Shown one piece after another: positions 54,265-64,000 of a DNA stretch of 64,000 bases. Each line of letters starts with the position of its first letter. Position 1 is the stretch's first letter. Source of the stretch: Rhipidocladum racemiflorum (Eukaryota; Streptophyta; Magnoliopsida; Poales; Poaceae); contig CM070570.1 in the NCBI GenBank assembly GCA_036346355.1, positions 2,914,001-2,978,000 of the forward strand. Direction: 5' to 3'. The notes below the pieces were generated by a model, which worked only from the letters and a program-made list of their open reading frames with translations, had not been told where the DNA came from and did not search any database. Both the position numbers and the translations under genes were made by a program.

Positions 54265-54835
54265 TGCCGACGATTGGGAAGCAGTGCCCCGCCGAGCTTA
54301 CTTGTTGGTGGAGGGACCAAGCGTGACCCTTCTCACGTGAGGGATTACTCAAAGGGATGACTCACTTTGGACTTCAACGAGCGTGGACACGTTAGCTTTA
54401 CCCTGGTTCGGGCCTCTCAAGAAAGAGATAATAGCCCTACTCCGGCTAGTGTATGTTCTTGCAATGTATCTCGAAAGCGTATGTCTCTTGTCTTACAAAT
54501 CCGTCTGCGTGTTGTGTGTCCCCTCATGATGGGGAAGCTTTTATAGCTTACAAAGGATCGAACTCCATGACCTCACTACCCGCGACGCTTGGACCTCGTC
54601 CAAACGTGGCAACCGTGGATCCTATCTTTCCGCCACGCCCCACGGAAACGAATTCGGGCTAACGGAAGTTACGCTCGGGTGGTTATTCTCACCGACCCCG
54701 AGACCACGTAAGGTCGGCCGATGGCCGGCACCGAGCTCGGACATCTTACCCGAGCCCGAGCTCGGAATCGACTGGAATACGTGGCATTCTAGGTCCCACG
54801 CGAGCCCGAACTCGGAACTGGCCGGAATGCGTAGC
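54265..54835 (-). repeat. Tat 5' LTR, left part, interrupted
   Basis: It begins TGCCGACGATTGG (TGTCGACG in the partner) and aligns with 32908 to about 33475. It is cut at 54835/54836 by the Sire-like element; the missing ~110 bp should follow that element beyond the window. Confidence 0.9.
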
Positions 54836-56608
54836 TGTAGGATCGAAGTATTTGAATATAGCAATCAGAGGGGGGGGTGAATGATTGTGCGGAAGCTAAA
54901 ACCAAATTCTTGATCTATTAAAAGTTCACCCCAAAACAGAACCAAATAATTGCCTCGTTTTCGACAAAAACAGAATGACAGAGGTTTAGTAAAACGAGAA
55001 TTCCGGGAGATCCAACCGTTAGATTGATCTGAAATTTGGACACGAGAAACTAGATTCCAATACAAATCGAACCCAAAAAGAATCAGCTCGATCGGACTTA
55101 TGGATCAAAAGTTATGAGCTTCGCAAGCTTGCTGATCCAGAACTTGACGAGAATCAATCTAATCAAAACTTCAAGACGAAACAAGATCTTCAAAAGATTA
55201 ATCAACTAGACTTTGACAAACTCTAAATCAATACCCTAGAACGGTTTTTGATGGATCAAATCAAGATGAAACTCAACGATCAAAAACCAATCTAGAATTA
55301 GAACAAGCATGCAAACAAGAACCAAAACAGAAAAACACTGTAGCGACGAGGTTATCAGAGCACGCAAAAATCTTGGAAGAATTGATCTTTATTTCTTTTG
55401 TCTAAAAATACTCTCATCAAAAGAGTACAAACCCTAAAACCAAGCTCAAGGCTTGATGCGCCAGCTCTACTTGATTGGATGCCCTTCAACAGAGACACCC
55501 TCCTATTTAAAGGAGCAAAACACAAGGAGTTCGAATACAATTCCTAATCTAGAAGGAGTCCGTATTCAACACAACTCCTCTTGGCCCAACCTGGCCGAAT
55601 ACAACTCTTGCACGCGTATGGCAACCCTACCATACTCACGTGACTAACACTTTGCACGCCGTATGGCCACCGCCATACTCACGTGACTAACACTTTGCAC
55701 GCGAATGACCTCCTGCCATTCTCACGTGACTAACCATTCTTCATGTGCACCATTCTCTTAGCCCGAACGTCCCGCATGACATCCTTGATCACCAAGACCT
55801 CAGTTCCTCCTGAACCTAGTCCCGAACCTCAGTTCCTCCATGAACCTAGTTCCGGTCCCGTCATCGACCACATTCGTCTTCGAGCAATACCTGCACATGA
55901 ACAAATCACAAAACAACTCCGAGCACAAGTCCACGACTTGACTCACATCAATCCATGCAAATACTCACACGAGCATTGCATAAAGTCCACTTCAAAACTC
56001 ACATCATGAAATCATCACAAATTTCATAATCTCAAGGTCAAACCGTTTCAATTCTTGCAAAAAAACTTCAAACCGAGCAAAACATGTTCACAACGGACCA
56101 AAAATAAAAACCCTAGAAAAAGTCCATTCACGACGGACAAGAAATCTCTGTCCGACGTACATGTGAAACTCTCAGTTCCAAGAAGAAAACATTCCGGTGA
56201 AAACATGTTCACAACGGACCCAAAAACTTTGTCCGTTGTACATGCGAAAACAATCCTCAAAAAGCCATTCACGACAGACCCAAAAACTTAGTCCGTTGTA
56301 CATGTGAAACTTACTGGTTTCTTGGAAAATTGAGTTTGGCTCAGAATCTCAAAAGCATGTCCACGACAGACCCAAAAACTTGGTCCGTCGTACATGGGAA
56401 AGTGCCAAAACATGTTTACAACAGACCAACAAAGTTTGTCCGTCGTAGATGGGAAACTTACTGTTTTCTTTAAGTTTGGTCCGGCGCCAAAGTGAAACTT
56501 ACTGTTTCTTGTCAGATTGTCAAAACACATGAACAAACACATTTTTGCAAATTCAATTCTAAGTTAATTTTTCAGTTCAAAGCCAATTTTTCAACACATG
56601 ATTTCACA
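54836..56608 (-). repeat. Sire-like 3' LTR
   Basis: 1773 bp from TGTAGGATCG to ATTTCACA. It aligns with 62521-64000 over the visible length with few substitutions, plus indels at CNG sites. Confidence 0.9.
56083..56460. repeat. Array of five hairpin repeats in the Sire-like LTR
   Basis: Units of about 50-90 bp spacing each contain ACGACGGAC or ACAACGGAC, a short A-rich loop, GTCCGTTGT or GTCCGTCGT, then ACATGNGAAA. Hairpin starts lie near 56130, 56211, 56271, 56363 and 56418. A half unit lies at 56089. The same array is present in the other LTR from 63780 on. Confidence 0.85.
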
Positions 56609-56622
56609 ATCTCCCCCTTGAT
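56609..56622 (-). promoter_or_regulatory. Sire-like polypurine tract
   Basis: CAAGGGGGAGATTG on the minus strand, next to the 3' LTR. Confidence 0.8.
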
Positions 56623-57828
56623 GAAAACATTGGCAACACCACTTAGAATTGAACATTTGGCATTCACTTTACAAAAGATTTTGAAATCCAAAGGATCAAG
56701 GACCAAAAAGAAAACACAGAATTCCCCCTTTGACCAAAATGCAAAACAAAATCTCCCCCTGAGAATGAAAAAGTGTGTGAATGTGCAATGTGCCCAAAAA
56801 TTTCAAAAAATCCCCAAACTTCTCCCAAAATTCTCAAATTTAACAACTCTCCCTTTTTCTTTAAACTTTTCAAAGATTTCCAAATTTCTCCCCCTTTGAC
56901 AATGGATTCATCAAGAGTAAAAGAGAGAACAGGTTCAAAATTTTTCCTGAAACAATGATTTCACAAAGAGAAACAAGGGAGTGCCAAGATAGGAAAAGAT
57001 GAGCTCATTCGATCATATAACCTTATATATCACATAATATGTAAAATACATGATCTTGATGTGATTTTAACAAGTTAGGGAATGACATGCATCTCAACCT
57101 CAATTCAGTCAACTATAGCCAAGTACTAAGCAAGATCTCAGTAGAAAAACAAAGGCTCAAAGTTGAAGCAAATAACAAATCAGGGCGAGCAAGTAGTTTC
57201 AACTCCAATCTAGTGGACCAATTTAATCTTTAAACAGTAAACTGCATGTGGCATGCTTGAAGCATACTTCTTTTATTTCCTTGGAGTGGCATGCTTGAAG
57301 CATACATCTTGTCTTTTGAGGGAATGGCATGCTTGAAGCATACATCTTATCTTTTAGGGAAAGCATCCTGAAGCTCATAACTTGAGGCTTTTGCTTTTAA
57401 CAACCCTTTTTTATTGATTGCCTTTTCTTTTCATTTTTCTTTGATTATAAACATGCAAAAGTGATTAAAAGGTCTTATGAAAGAGTAAAGTTGAAACCAC
57501 ACTTGCTTCATAGCCCAAATTTGTCAAGAGAATTCAATATCAAGCCTAGAAGAGTGAGATATCACAGAGTATTTAGCTATAGGCAATCAGTCTGTGGAAT
57601 TTCGCAATGTCATTTTTAGTTCAAGTGAGACAATTATATATTAGCTCAATTACATAACATATAAAGAAATATGATAAAGTGAGCTCATTAAGAGAAAGAA
57701 CTTGGCAAGAAAATTCCCTTTCAAAACAAACCCATTGGATGAACAATCCCAAGTTCTCCCCGAATAAAAGCAAAACGAGAAGAAGACAAAGGTTTTGTGA
57801 AAATGTCTCGCCAATTGATGTTCAAGAT
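56623..57828 (-). other. Non-coding 3' region of the Sire-like element
   Basis: No domain found in any frame. Repeated CTCCCCCTTTGA-type pyrimidine tracts (56610-56900) look like additional polypurine tracts on the coding strand. The GCATGCTTGAAGCATAC triplet repeat lies at 57247-57343. Sire-type elements often have a further coding region here, but none is readable. Confidence 0.5.
57247..57343. repeat. Three direct copies of a short hairpin unit
   Basis: TGGCATGCTTGAAGCATAC occurs at about 57249, 57287 and 57325, a 38-bp period. Each is itself nearly palindromic (GCATGCTT-GAAGCATA). Confidence 0.85.
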
Positions 57829-59265
57829 CTACATGATGAAGCACAATGTTGCCTTTTTCAACATGATCTCTAAGAAAGTGAAATCTGATGTCAATGTGTT
57901 TTGTTCTAGAGTGTTGCACGGGTTCTTAGCAATGCAAATTGCACTAGTGTTATCACACAAAAGAGGAACACTATCCAAATTAACCCCATAATCTTTAAGA
58001 GTAGCTACTATCCAAAGAATTTGAGAACAACAACTAGCAAAGACCCATATATTCAGATTCAAGAGCTTGATTGTGCAACAGAAGATTGCTTTCTAGATGA
58101 CCATGCAATGAGAGAATTTCCTAAGAAGTGACATGAACCAGAAGTGCTTTTCCTATCAATTCTACATCCTCCAAAATCAGCATCGAAAAAGATCTCAAAC
58201 TAATGCATGAGGAAGGTAAAGCCAAATACCAAAATCTTGAGTTCCATGAAGATACCTGAAAATTCGCTTGACAAATTGTCGATGTGAAGCACGTGGGAAG
58301 CTTGAAAACGAGCACACAAGCACACAAAGCAAATTGTATATCCGGCCTTGATGCGTTGAGGTACAAAAGTGAACCTATCATGCTTCTATATTCCTTTTGA
58401 TCAACTCGGCTCACCATCTTCATCAGGGTCAAGCGCGCAAGTGCTCTCCATAGGTGTCATGATCGGCTTGCTGTTTTCCATCCCAAAACGATGTAGAAAG
58501 TCTCTTGTATATTTGCTTTGATGCACAAAAGTACCATCCTTCGCTTGCTTGATTTGAAATCCCAAAAGTATGTCAACTCACCCATCATACTCATCTCAAA
58601 CTCCTTCCTCATTGTTTCGAAAACTCGAGACACTAAAACATGAGATAAACCACCAAAGATAATATCATCAACATAAATCGAACGAATAGTTGATCATTGC
58701 CTTGCTTGAGTAAAAGAGAGTTTTGTCAACCTTTCCCATTAAAAAGCCTTTTTCAAGTAAAAGGTTTTTAGCCTATCATACCATGCTCTAGGGGCTTGTT
58801 TCAAACCATACAAAGCTTTTGATAGTTTGAACACATGATTTGGAAACTTTGGATTTTCAAAACCAGGTGGTTGCTTGACAAAACCTCCTCATTTATGTAG
58901 CCATTAAGAAAAGCACTTTTCACATCCATTTGATACAATTTGAAACCTTTGGATGCAAGAAAAGCTAAAAGGATTCTAATGGCTTCAATTCTAGCAACAG
59001 GGGCAAAGGTTTCATCAAAATCTAAGCCTTCAATTTGAGTGTAACCTTGAGCAACCTAATCTAGCCTTGTTTCTAACAACAACACCATCCTCACTTTGTT
59101 TATTTTTGAAAACCCATCTAGTTCCAATAACATTAAAACTGGAGGAGGTGAGACAAGTTTCCAAACTTTATTTCGCTCAAAATTCTCTAATTCTTCATGC
59201 ATGGCATTGATCCAAGATTCGCCGAGATAATGCATGAGATATATCTTTGGGTTCAAAAGAAGCAA
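57829..59265 (-). pseudogene. Sire-like reverse transcriptase and RNase H, heavily frameshifted
   Basis: Pieces in order: W-I-N-A-M-H-E-E-L-E-N-F-E-R-N-K-V-W (59215-59160), the VDQKEYRSMIGSLLYLNASR segment at 58400, then RNase H with L-L-C-D-N-T-S-A-I-C-I-A-K-N-P (57960-57900) and K-A-T-L. No segment exceeds about 100 codons, so no enzyme could be made. Confidence 0.85.
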
Positions 59266-59677
59266 CTAAAGCAGAATGAGTATGAGTGTCGAATGAATAA
59301 ACCTGGATCGGAGTGACTCTCTCATTTAGGTCTCCAATCATTTGTTCAGATGGATGCATTTTTTGAATGTGCAAGGGAGCATTGGCTTTTGAGACTTCTC
59401 CTTCTCCTTCTTCATTTTCAGCATGTACAGATGATGTTGTAGCTTGAGGATGGTTAGCTGTAGGTGATGTAGTAGTAGGTGCCAAGGGTGCTACAGCTTG
59501 TTGTGCATTAGGAAGAGTCAAGACATCATCTTCAACATCATCATTATCTTCAAAGATTTTCTCCCCCTGAATGTATGCGCCTGTTCCTGCATCACTTGGA
59601 CTAGTGCCTGGACTAGCCTCATCAAAAGTAACATTTGCCTCCAAAGGATTGAACTCGAGATGGTCCAACTGTATCAA
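59195..59677 (-). pseudogene. Sire-like integrase-RT linker after the deletion
   Basis: The frame starts beyond the integrase core at N-V-T-F-D-E-A-S-P-G-T-S-P-S-D, then an acidic linker (E-D-N-D-D-V-E-D-D-V) and H-P-S-E-Q-M-I-G-D-L. This is the usual region between integrase and reverse transcriptase. It overlaps the end of the preceding frame at 59622-59677, showing the deletion junction. Confidence 0.8.
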
Positions 59678-60113
59678 GATGTAGAAGCTGTCCTGGAGCG
59701 TTTGTCATCACCATGGTAAGAGGTGGATGTGAACTTGCAATCATCTTACCATGTCTACAAGAAGAACATACTAGATTGCTATCACCCTTAAGCTTAGGCA
59801 AGCCACGTATGAGATCTAAACCACTTACACGAGTAAGATGATCAAAACCAACATGACCAAGTCTACGATGCCAAAAGAATAAATCTTTAGAAACATTGGC
59901 AATTAGACACCTATGTTTAGAAGAAGGTGATGCATCAAAATCAGCTTTAAAAACTCTTCCAAAACGAGAAATCTTGAACACAAGATCACTTGAAGCATCT
60001 AGCACTTTGCATTCATTTTTCTTAAAGCTTATCTCAAGATCTTCATCAAGCATTTGTGAGACAGAAAGCAAGTTATATTTCAAGTTTTCAACAAGAGCCA
60101 CATCCTTGAACAT
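59622..60113 (-). pseudogene. Sire-like GAG-pre-integrase and integrase start
   Basis: L-K-Y-N-L-L-S-V-S-Q-M-L-D, then LFWHRRLGHVGFDHL and C-S-S-C-R-H-G-K, the complete H-H-C-C zinc finger of integrase, then HLDTVGPSRVQSFGGK with the first catalytic aspartate. The frame stops a few residues later, where the rest of the integrase core should begin. Confidence 0.85.
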
Positions 60114-60461
60114 AAACTTGTCACTTACCTTTTACGTACCTTTTGCCACAACAGAAGAGGAAGAAGCATCTCCAAAAGTAACACTTTCAAAGACGAGATG
60201 CACGAGTGAGGAGGAGAACCAATTCTTATTACCGGACATGTGGCGTGAGCATCCTAATCCACTAGCCATATGTTCTCCTTCCTCGCGAGAAGCCTACATA
60301 GCAACAAAACATGTCGAGGTCTCAAGATCGGGTTAGGAATGGGATTTTTGGGAATCCAAGATCGAGACACACGACGCACAACAAGAGGCACAACACGATA
60401 ATTTTTATGCACAAAATCAGATTTGCTTTTTCCCATGTTTCTAGGAATGAAGGTGTTTTCA
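60114..60461 (-). pseudogene. Sire-like protease region, unreadable
   Basis: By position this should hold the protease. Fragments such as V-P-L-V-V-R-R-V-S-R-S-W-I-P (60390-60345) are near the usual D-S-G-C region, but the active site is not readable in a single frame. Confidence 0.4.
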
Positions 60462-62480
60462 TCACTCTAGGCGCATAAGGAGTAAAATGTGCTTTGCTGA
60501 AATTTGACCTAGCCTCGCTTCTTTCCTTTTTTGTTGTTTGGCTAGTCTAAAGCAATAATCTACTAAGTGTCCATCTCTACCACAATGAGTGCAAGTGTAC
60601 TTGACATGATGTTTAGCTTTAACAAGAAAGGCACATTTTGCTTTCATCATAGTAGAGGATAAAACCAACAGATTGAAAAGCAATGTTCGTAGGCTCAATA
60701 GATCACTCAATTGTGCAAGGAGCCTGAACCACAGTGCGAGGTTTAGTTTCAGATGTGGCATAAGGATCAAAACCTAAACCTCTCTTGTTTGTGCTAACCT
60801 TAGATTGATCCAAGATCATGTTCAACTTTTTCTTGCCATGAGTGAATCGTTCCAAAGAGTTTTGCAGGTAATCAACTTTCTTAGCAAGAATTAAACAATT
60901 ATTGCAGGAACATCTATTTTTCCTTTTGCTTGCGACAAGTTGAGCATGAGAGAATTTCATATGAAAGCAGATTATCACCAATTGAGAAACCCTAGCATTT
61001 GCATCTTTCGCTTTTAATTCAAGAGTTGAGCATTTAGAACAGGAAGTTGAACTATGCAAATCATCGTTGGAACAGCTAGCATGTACAACATGTTTCTCAT
61101 TTTTCTCATTTAGATGTAACAAAAGAGCATGTTCTTTTCTAAGCAAGGTGAGCTCATTGTAAATTAAGTCACATGATTTGCAAGTATCATCACTAGGAAT
61201 CAAAGTCTTAAGTCTAGTAATTTCAGCATTCAATGATTCAATAATGAAATCATGTTTCTTAATTTTCTTATCACGTTTGTCAAGCAATTTTCCAAGACGA
61301 GCAACAGCAATAGCTAATTCATCATAAGAGGGATCTACCTCATTGAAGTCGCTGTCGTGGTCGTCCTCGGTGAAGCTATCCTTGCTGCTTGCCATGAGAC
61401 ATAATCCCATCAAATCATGCTTGCTTGGAGTTGCATCATCTTCGCTGCTCTCCGAGTCCACATCGCTCAAATTGACTTGTTCAAGAGCGGAAAGAACTCG
61501 GTGAACCACCTTGCGGTTGATGAAGCTCTTCTTCTTCCTATCATTTGACAAGAACCTTTTCTTCTCATTCCTTCTGTCGTTGTCCTTCTCCTCCTTTGAT
61601 GTTTTTCCTGCAAGCTTAGGACAATTTGTGCGAATATGGTTGAGGTCACCACACTCATAGCATCTTGGAGGACCACCTCTCTTTCTCATTCTCACATTCT
61701 CGCAAAGCTTTGTTAAAGCGAGAAGAGAGTAGTGCAGATCTTCTTCAGAAACTCTTCAAGTTGCTCATCCGTTAAAGAAGACATGGAAGACAAGGCAAAG
61801 CTAGAAGAAGAATTTGCATTTGACATGTTAGGGTTAGAGATCAAAGCAATTGATTTAATGTTACCCTTCCTGGCAAGAACATCCAACTCATGAGTTTTCA
61901 ACTTAGAGTAAAGAACATCTAATGTGAGTGTGCTCATGGTAGTAGATTCTTGTATAGATGTTACTTTCATCTCCCACACTGACATGTCCAAAGCACTAAG
62001 CAATTGTCGAGCATTTTCAAAGCATCGGTGTAGCTAACTCCAACAAAGCACGTAGATTGCTAAGAATTTTATTGAAACGTGCAAAGAAGTCATCTACATG
62101 ATTCACTAGGTTTCATCTCAAAACGCATGTATTCTTTTTTGTAAATATCTTGGCGAACCTCTTTGATGTTGTTAGAACCCTCATGGTAATCACAAAGAGA
62201 TTTCCATACCTCATATGCGGATCGAAGATGAACCACACGATCAAAGTCGCGCCCCAAGCCTTGGATGATCAAGTTGCGCGCCTTGCTATTTGCTTCAACA
62301 TGTGTGCGATTGGTGTCGTTGACGTTGTCGCTTGTGGACTTCATATGGCTTGTAGACCTTCTCCCAAATTGTGAAGCCCTGTGCTTGGATGAACGCTTCC
62401 ATCTTGGCCTTCCAAAACTGAAAATCAACACCATCGAACACACATGGTTTTGTCGAATAACGATCCATTGATCTAATCAC
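60462..62480 (-). pseudogene. Sire-like gag with two zinc knuckles, frameshifted
   Basis: Start at 62480 (MIRSMDRYSTKPCVFDGVDF then Q-F-W-K-A-K-M). After one shift: A-Y-E-V-W-K-S-L-C-D-Y-H-E-G-S and YKKEYMRFEMKPSES. Next L-K-T-H-E-L-D-V-L-A-R-K-G. A longer frame, 60703-61695, holds CCHC knuckle 1 (CYECGDLNHIRTNC), followed by a basic region and a coiled-coil-like part with L-N-A-E-I-T-R-L-K-T-L. Knuckle 2, CTHCGRDGHLVDYC, is in another frame near 60590. Gag would build the particle and bind element RNA. Confidence 0.85.
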
Positions 62481-62506
62481 CGGTTAAGATAGATTAGAGA
62501 AACCTT

Positions 62507-62520
62507 GCTCTGATACCACT
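62507..62520 (-). promoter_or_regulatory. Sire-like primer-binding site
   Basis: AGTGGTATCAGAGC on the minus strand, directly at the LTR. Initiator Met tRNA type. Confidence 0.9.
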
Positions 62521-64000
62521 TGTAGGATCGAAGTATTTGAATATAGCAATCAGAGGGGGGGTGAATGATTGTGCGGAAGCTAAAACCAAATTCTTGATCT
62601 ATTAAAAGTTCACCCCAAAACAGAACCAAATAATTGCCTCGTTTTCGACAAAAACAGAATGACAGAGGTTTAGTAAAACGAGAATTCCCGGAGATCCAAC
62701 CGTTAGATTGATCTGAAATTTGGACACGAGAAACTAGATTCCAATACGAATCGAACCCAAAAAGAATCAGCTCGATCGGACTTATGGATCAAAAGTTATG
62801 AGCTTCGCAAGCTTGCTGATCCAGAACTTGACGAGAATCAATCTAATCAAAACTTCAAGACGAAACAAGATCTTCAAAAGATTAATCAACTAGACTTTGA
62901 CAAACTCTAAATCAATACCCTAGAACGGTTTTTGATGGATCAAATCAAGATGAAACTCAACGATCAAAAACCAATCTAGAATTAGAACAAGCATGCAAAC
63001 AAGAACCAAAACAGAAAAACAATGGCAGCTTTAATGAGGTTATCAGAGTACGCAAAAATCTTAGAAGAATTGATCTTTATTTCTTTTGTCTAAAATACTC
63101 TCATCAAAAGAGTACAAACCCTAAAACCAAGCTCAAGGCTTGATGCGCTCAGCTCTACTTGATTGGATGCCCTTCAACAGGAGACACCCCTCCTATTTAA
63201 AGGAGCAAAACACAAGGAGTTCTGAATACAATTCCTAATCTAGAAGGAGTCCGTATTCAACACAACTCCTCTTGGCCCAACCTGGCCGAATACAACTCTT
63301 GCATGCGTATGGCAACCCTACCATACTCACGTGACTAACACTTTGCACGCGTATGGCCACCTGCCATACTCACGTGACTAACACTTTGCACGCGAATGAC
63401 CTCCTGCCATTCTCACGTGACTAACCATTCTTCATGTGCACCATTCTCTTAGCCCGAACGTCCCGCATGACATCCTTGACCACCAAGACCTCAGTTCCTC
63501 CTGAACCTAGTCCCGAACCTCAGTTCCTCCATGAACCTAGTTCCGGTCCCGTCATCGACCACATTCGTCTTCGAGCAATACCTGCACATGAACAAATCAC
63601 AAAACAACTCCGAGCACAAGTCCACGACTTGACTCACATCAATCCATGCAAATGCTCACACGAGCATTGCATAAAGTCCACTTCAAAACTCACATCATGA
63701 AATCATCACAAATTTCATAATCTCAAGGTCAAACCGTTTCAATTCTTGCAAAAAAACTTCAAACCGAGCAAAACATGTTCACAACGGACCAAAAATAAAA
63801 ACCCTAGAAAAAGTCCATTCACGACGGACAAGAACTCTCTGTCCGACGTACATGTGAAACTCTCGGCCCAAGAAGAAAACATTAGGTGAAAACATGTTCA
63901 CAACGGACCCAAAAACTTTGTCCGTTGTACATGCGAAAACAATCCTCAAAAAGCCATTCACGATGCACTCCAAAAACTTAGTCCGTTGTACATGTGAAAC
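62521..64000 (-). repeat. Sire-like 5' LTR, cut by the window end
   Basis: Starts TGTAGGATCG and aligns with 54836 to about 56310. About 300 bp should follow outside the window. Confidence 0.9.

Larger units (their letters stand above)
32908..54835 (-). mobile_element. Tat-lineage Ty3/Gypsy element with antisense gene, hosting two insertions
   Basis: The minus-strand order is 5' LTR (54265 on), primer-binding site, gag, protease, RT, RNase H, second RNase H, integrase; then an antisense spliced gene on the plus strand, a polypurine tract and the 3' LTR (32908-33590). The doubled RNase H and the antisense gene are Tat hallmarks. A Tekay element occupies 34708-45651, and a Sire-like Copia element begins at 54836 inside the right LTR, so the Tat element continues beyond the window. 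Excluding insertions, about 11 kb is present. All polyprotein frames are broken, perhaps partly by sequence error. Confidence 0.9.
54836..64000 (-). mobile_element. Sire-like Ty1/Copia element, internally deleted, running off the window
   Basis: LTRs start TGTAGGATCG at 54836 and 62521. The left one ends at about 56608, and the right one is cut by the window end. The minus-strand order is 5' LTR, primer-binding site, gag with two zinc knuckles, GAG-pre-integrase, reverse transcriptase, RNase H, long 3' non-coding part. The large gag, with V-L-S-A-L-E-Q-V-N-L-S-D-V-D-S-E, points to Sire/Maximus. Most of the integrase is deleted and pol is heavily frameshifted. The target duplication should be GTAGC (54831-54835). 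Confidence 0.9.

Noticed and set aside
56083..56460. CRISPR-like array
   Set aside because: The repeats are palindromic but spacers are not unique or of constant length, and they lie in both LTRs of a plant retrotransposon.
1..64000. tRNA, rRNA or snoRNA genes
   Set aside because: The only tRNA-like matches are the short primer-binding sites of the retrotransposons; no full tRNA fold or rRNA segment was noticed.

Overview
This is nuclear DNA from a grass (Poaceae), most likely panicoid, and almost all of it is nested transposable elements around a few host genes. The grass call rests on a grass-type class I small heat-shock protein gene with GC-rich codons, Tourist- and Stowaway-like MITEs, and Tat, Tekay and Sire LTR retrotransposons with grass-type features. 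I cannot name the species.

Layout. 1-1380: minus-strand Tat (Ty3/Gypsy) gag/protease/RT fragment. 1381-8018: leader, primer-binding site and one very long (5.9 kb) LTR of a Tekay-like element. 8382-8779: 3' half of a class I sHSP gene (minus), fused to the end of a spliced plant-mobile-domain (PMD) gene at 8780-11676. That gene lies antisense to, and just before, a Tat-like 3' LTR at 11934-12545. 12595-14146: MITE split by a 5'-truncated LINE. 15772-16175: Tourist-like MITE. 17019-22662: complete Copia element with a perfect TSD but internal deletions. 23516-23962: the only clearly intact host gene, a cytosolic class I sHSP. 24.2-32.1 kb: intergenic DNA with MITEs, a large hairpin, a palindrome-bounded repeat, a LINE tail and one small orphan gene (27842-28276). 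32174-32907: end of a hAT-like element. 32908 to beyond the window: a minus-strand Tat element carrying its own plus-strand (antisense) spliced gene. A Tekay element (34708-45651, TSD GGCTG) has split that gene, and a Sire-like Copia element (54836 to beyond 64000) has split its right LTR.

How it fits together. The sHSP genes look like a tandem cluster broken up by insertions: one intact copy, one 3' half, and possibly one 3'-UTR remnant at 16.75-16.9 kb. Both Tat-type elements carry an antisense, intron-containing gene with a conserved N-terminal domain (PMD in one, the putative gypsy-type transposase domain in the other) followed by a charged or helical tail. The first of these has read into captured sHSP sequence. 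Most polyprotein genes are broken. However, LTR pairs that should be near-identical differ mostly by small indels at CNG trinucleotides, so many frameshifts in the methylated elements may be sequencing error rather than real decay.
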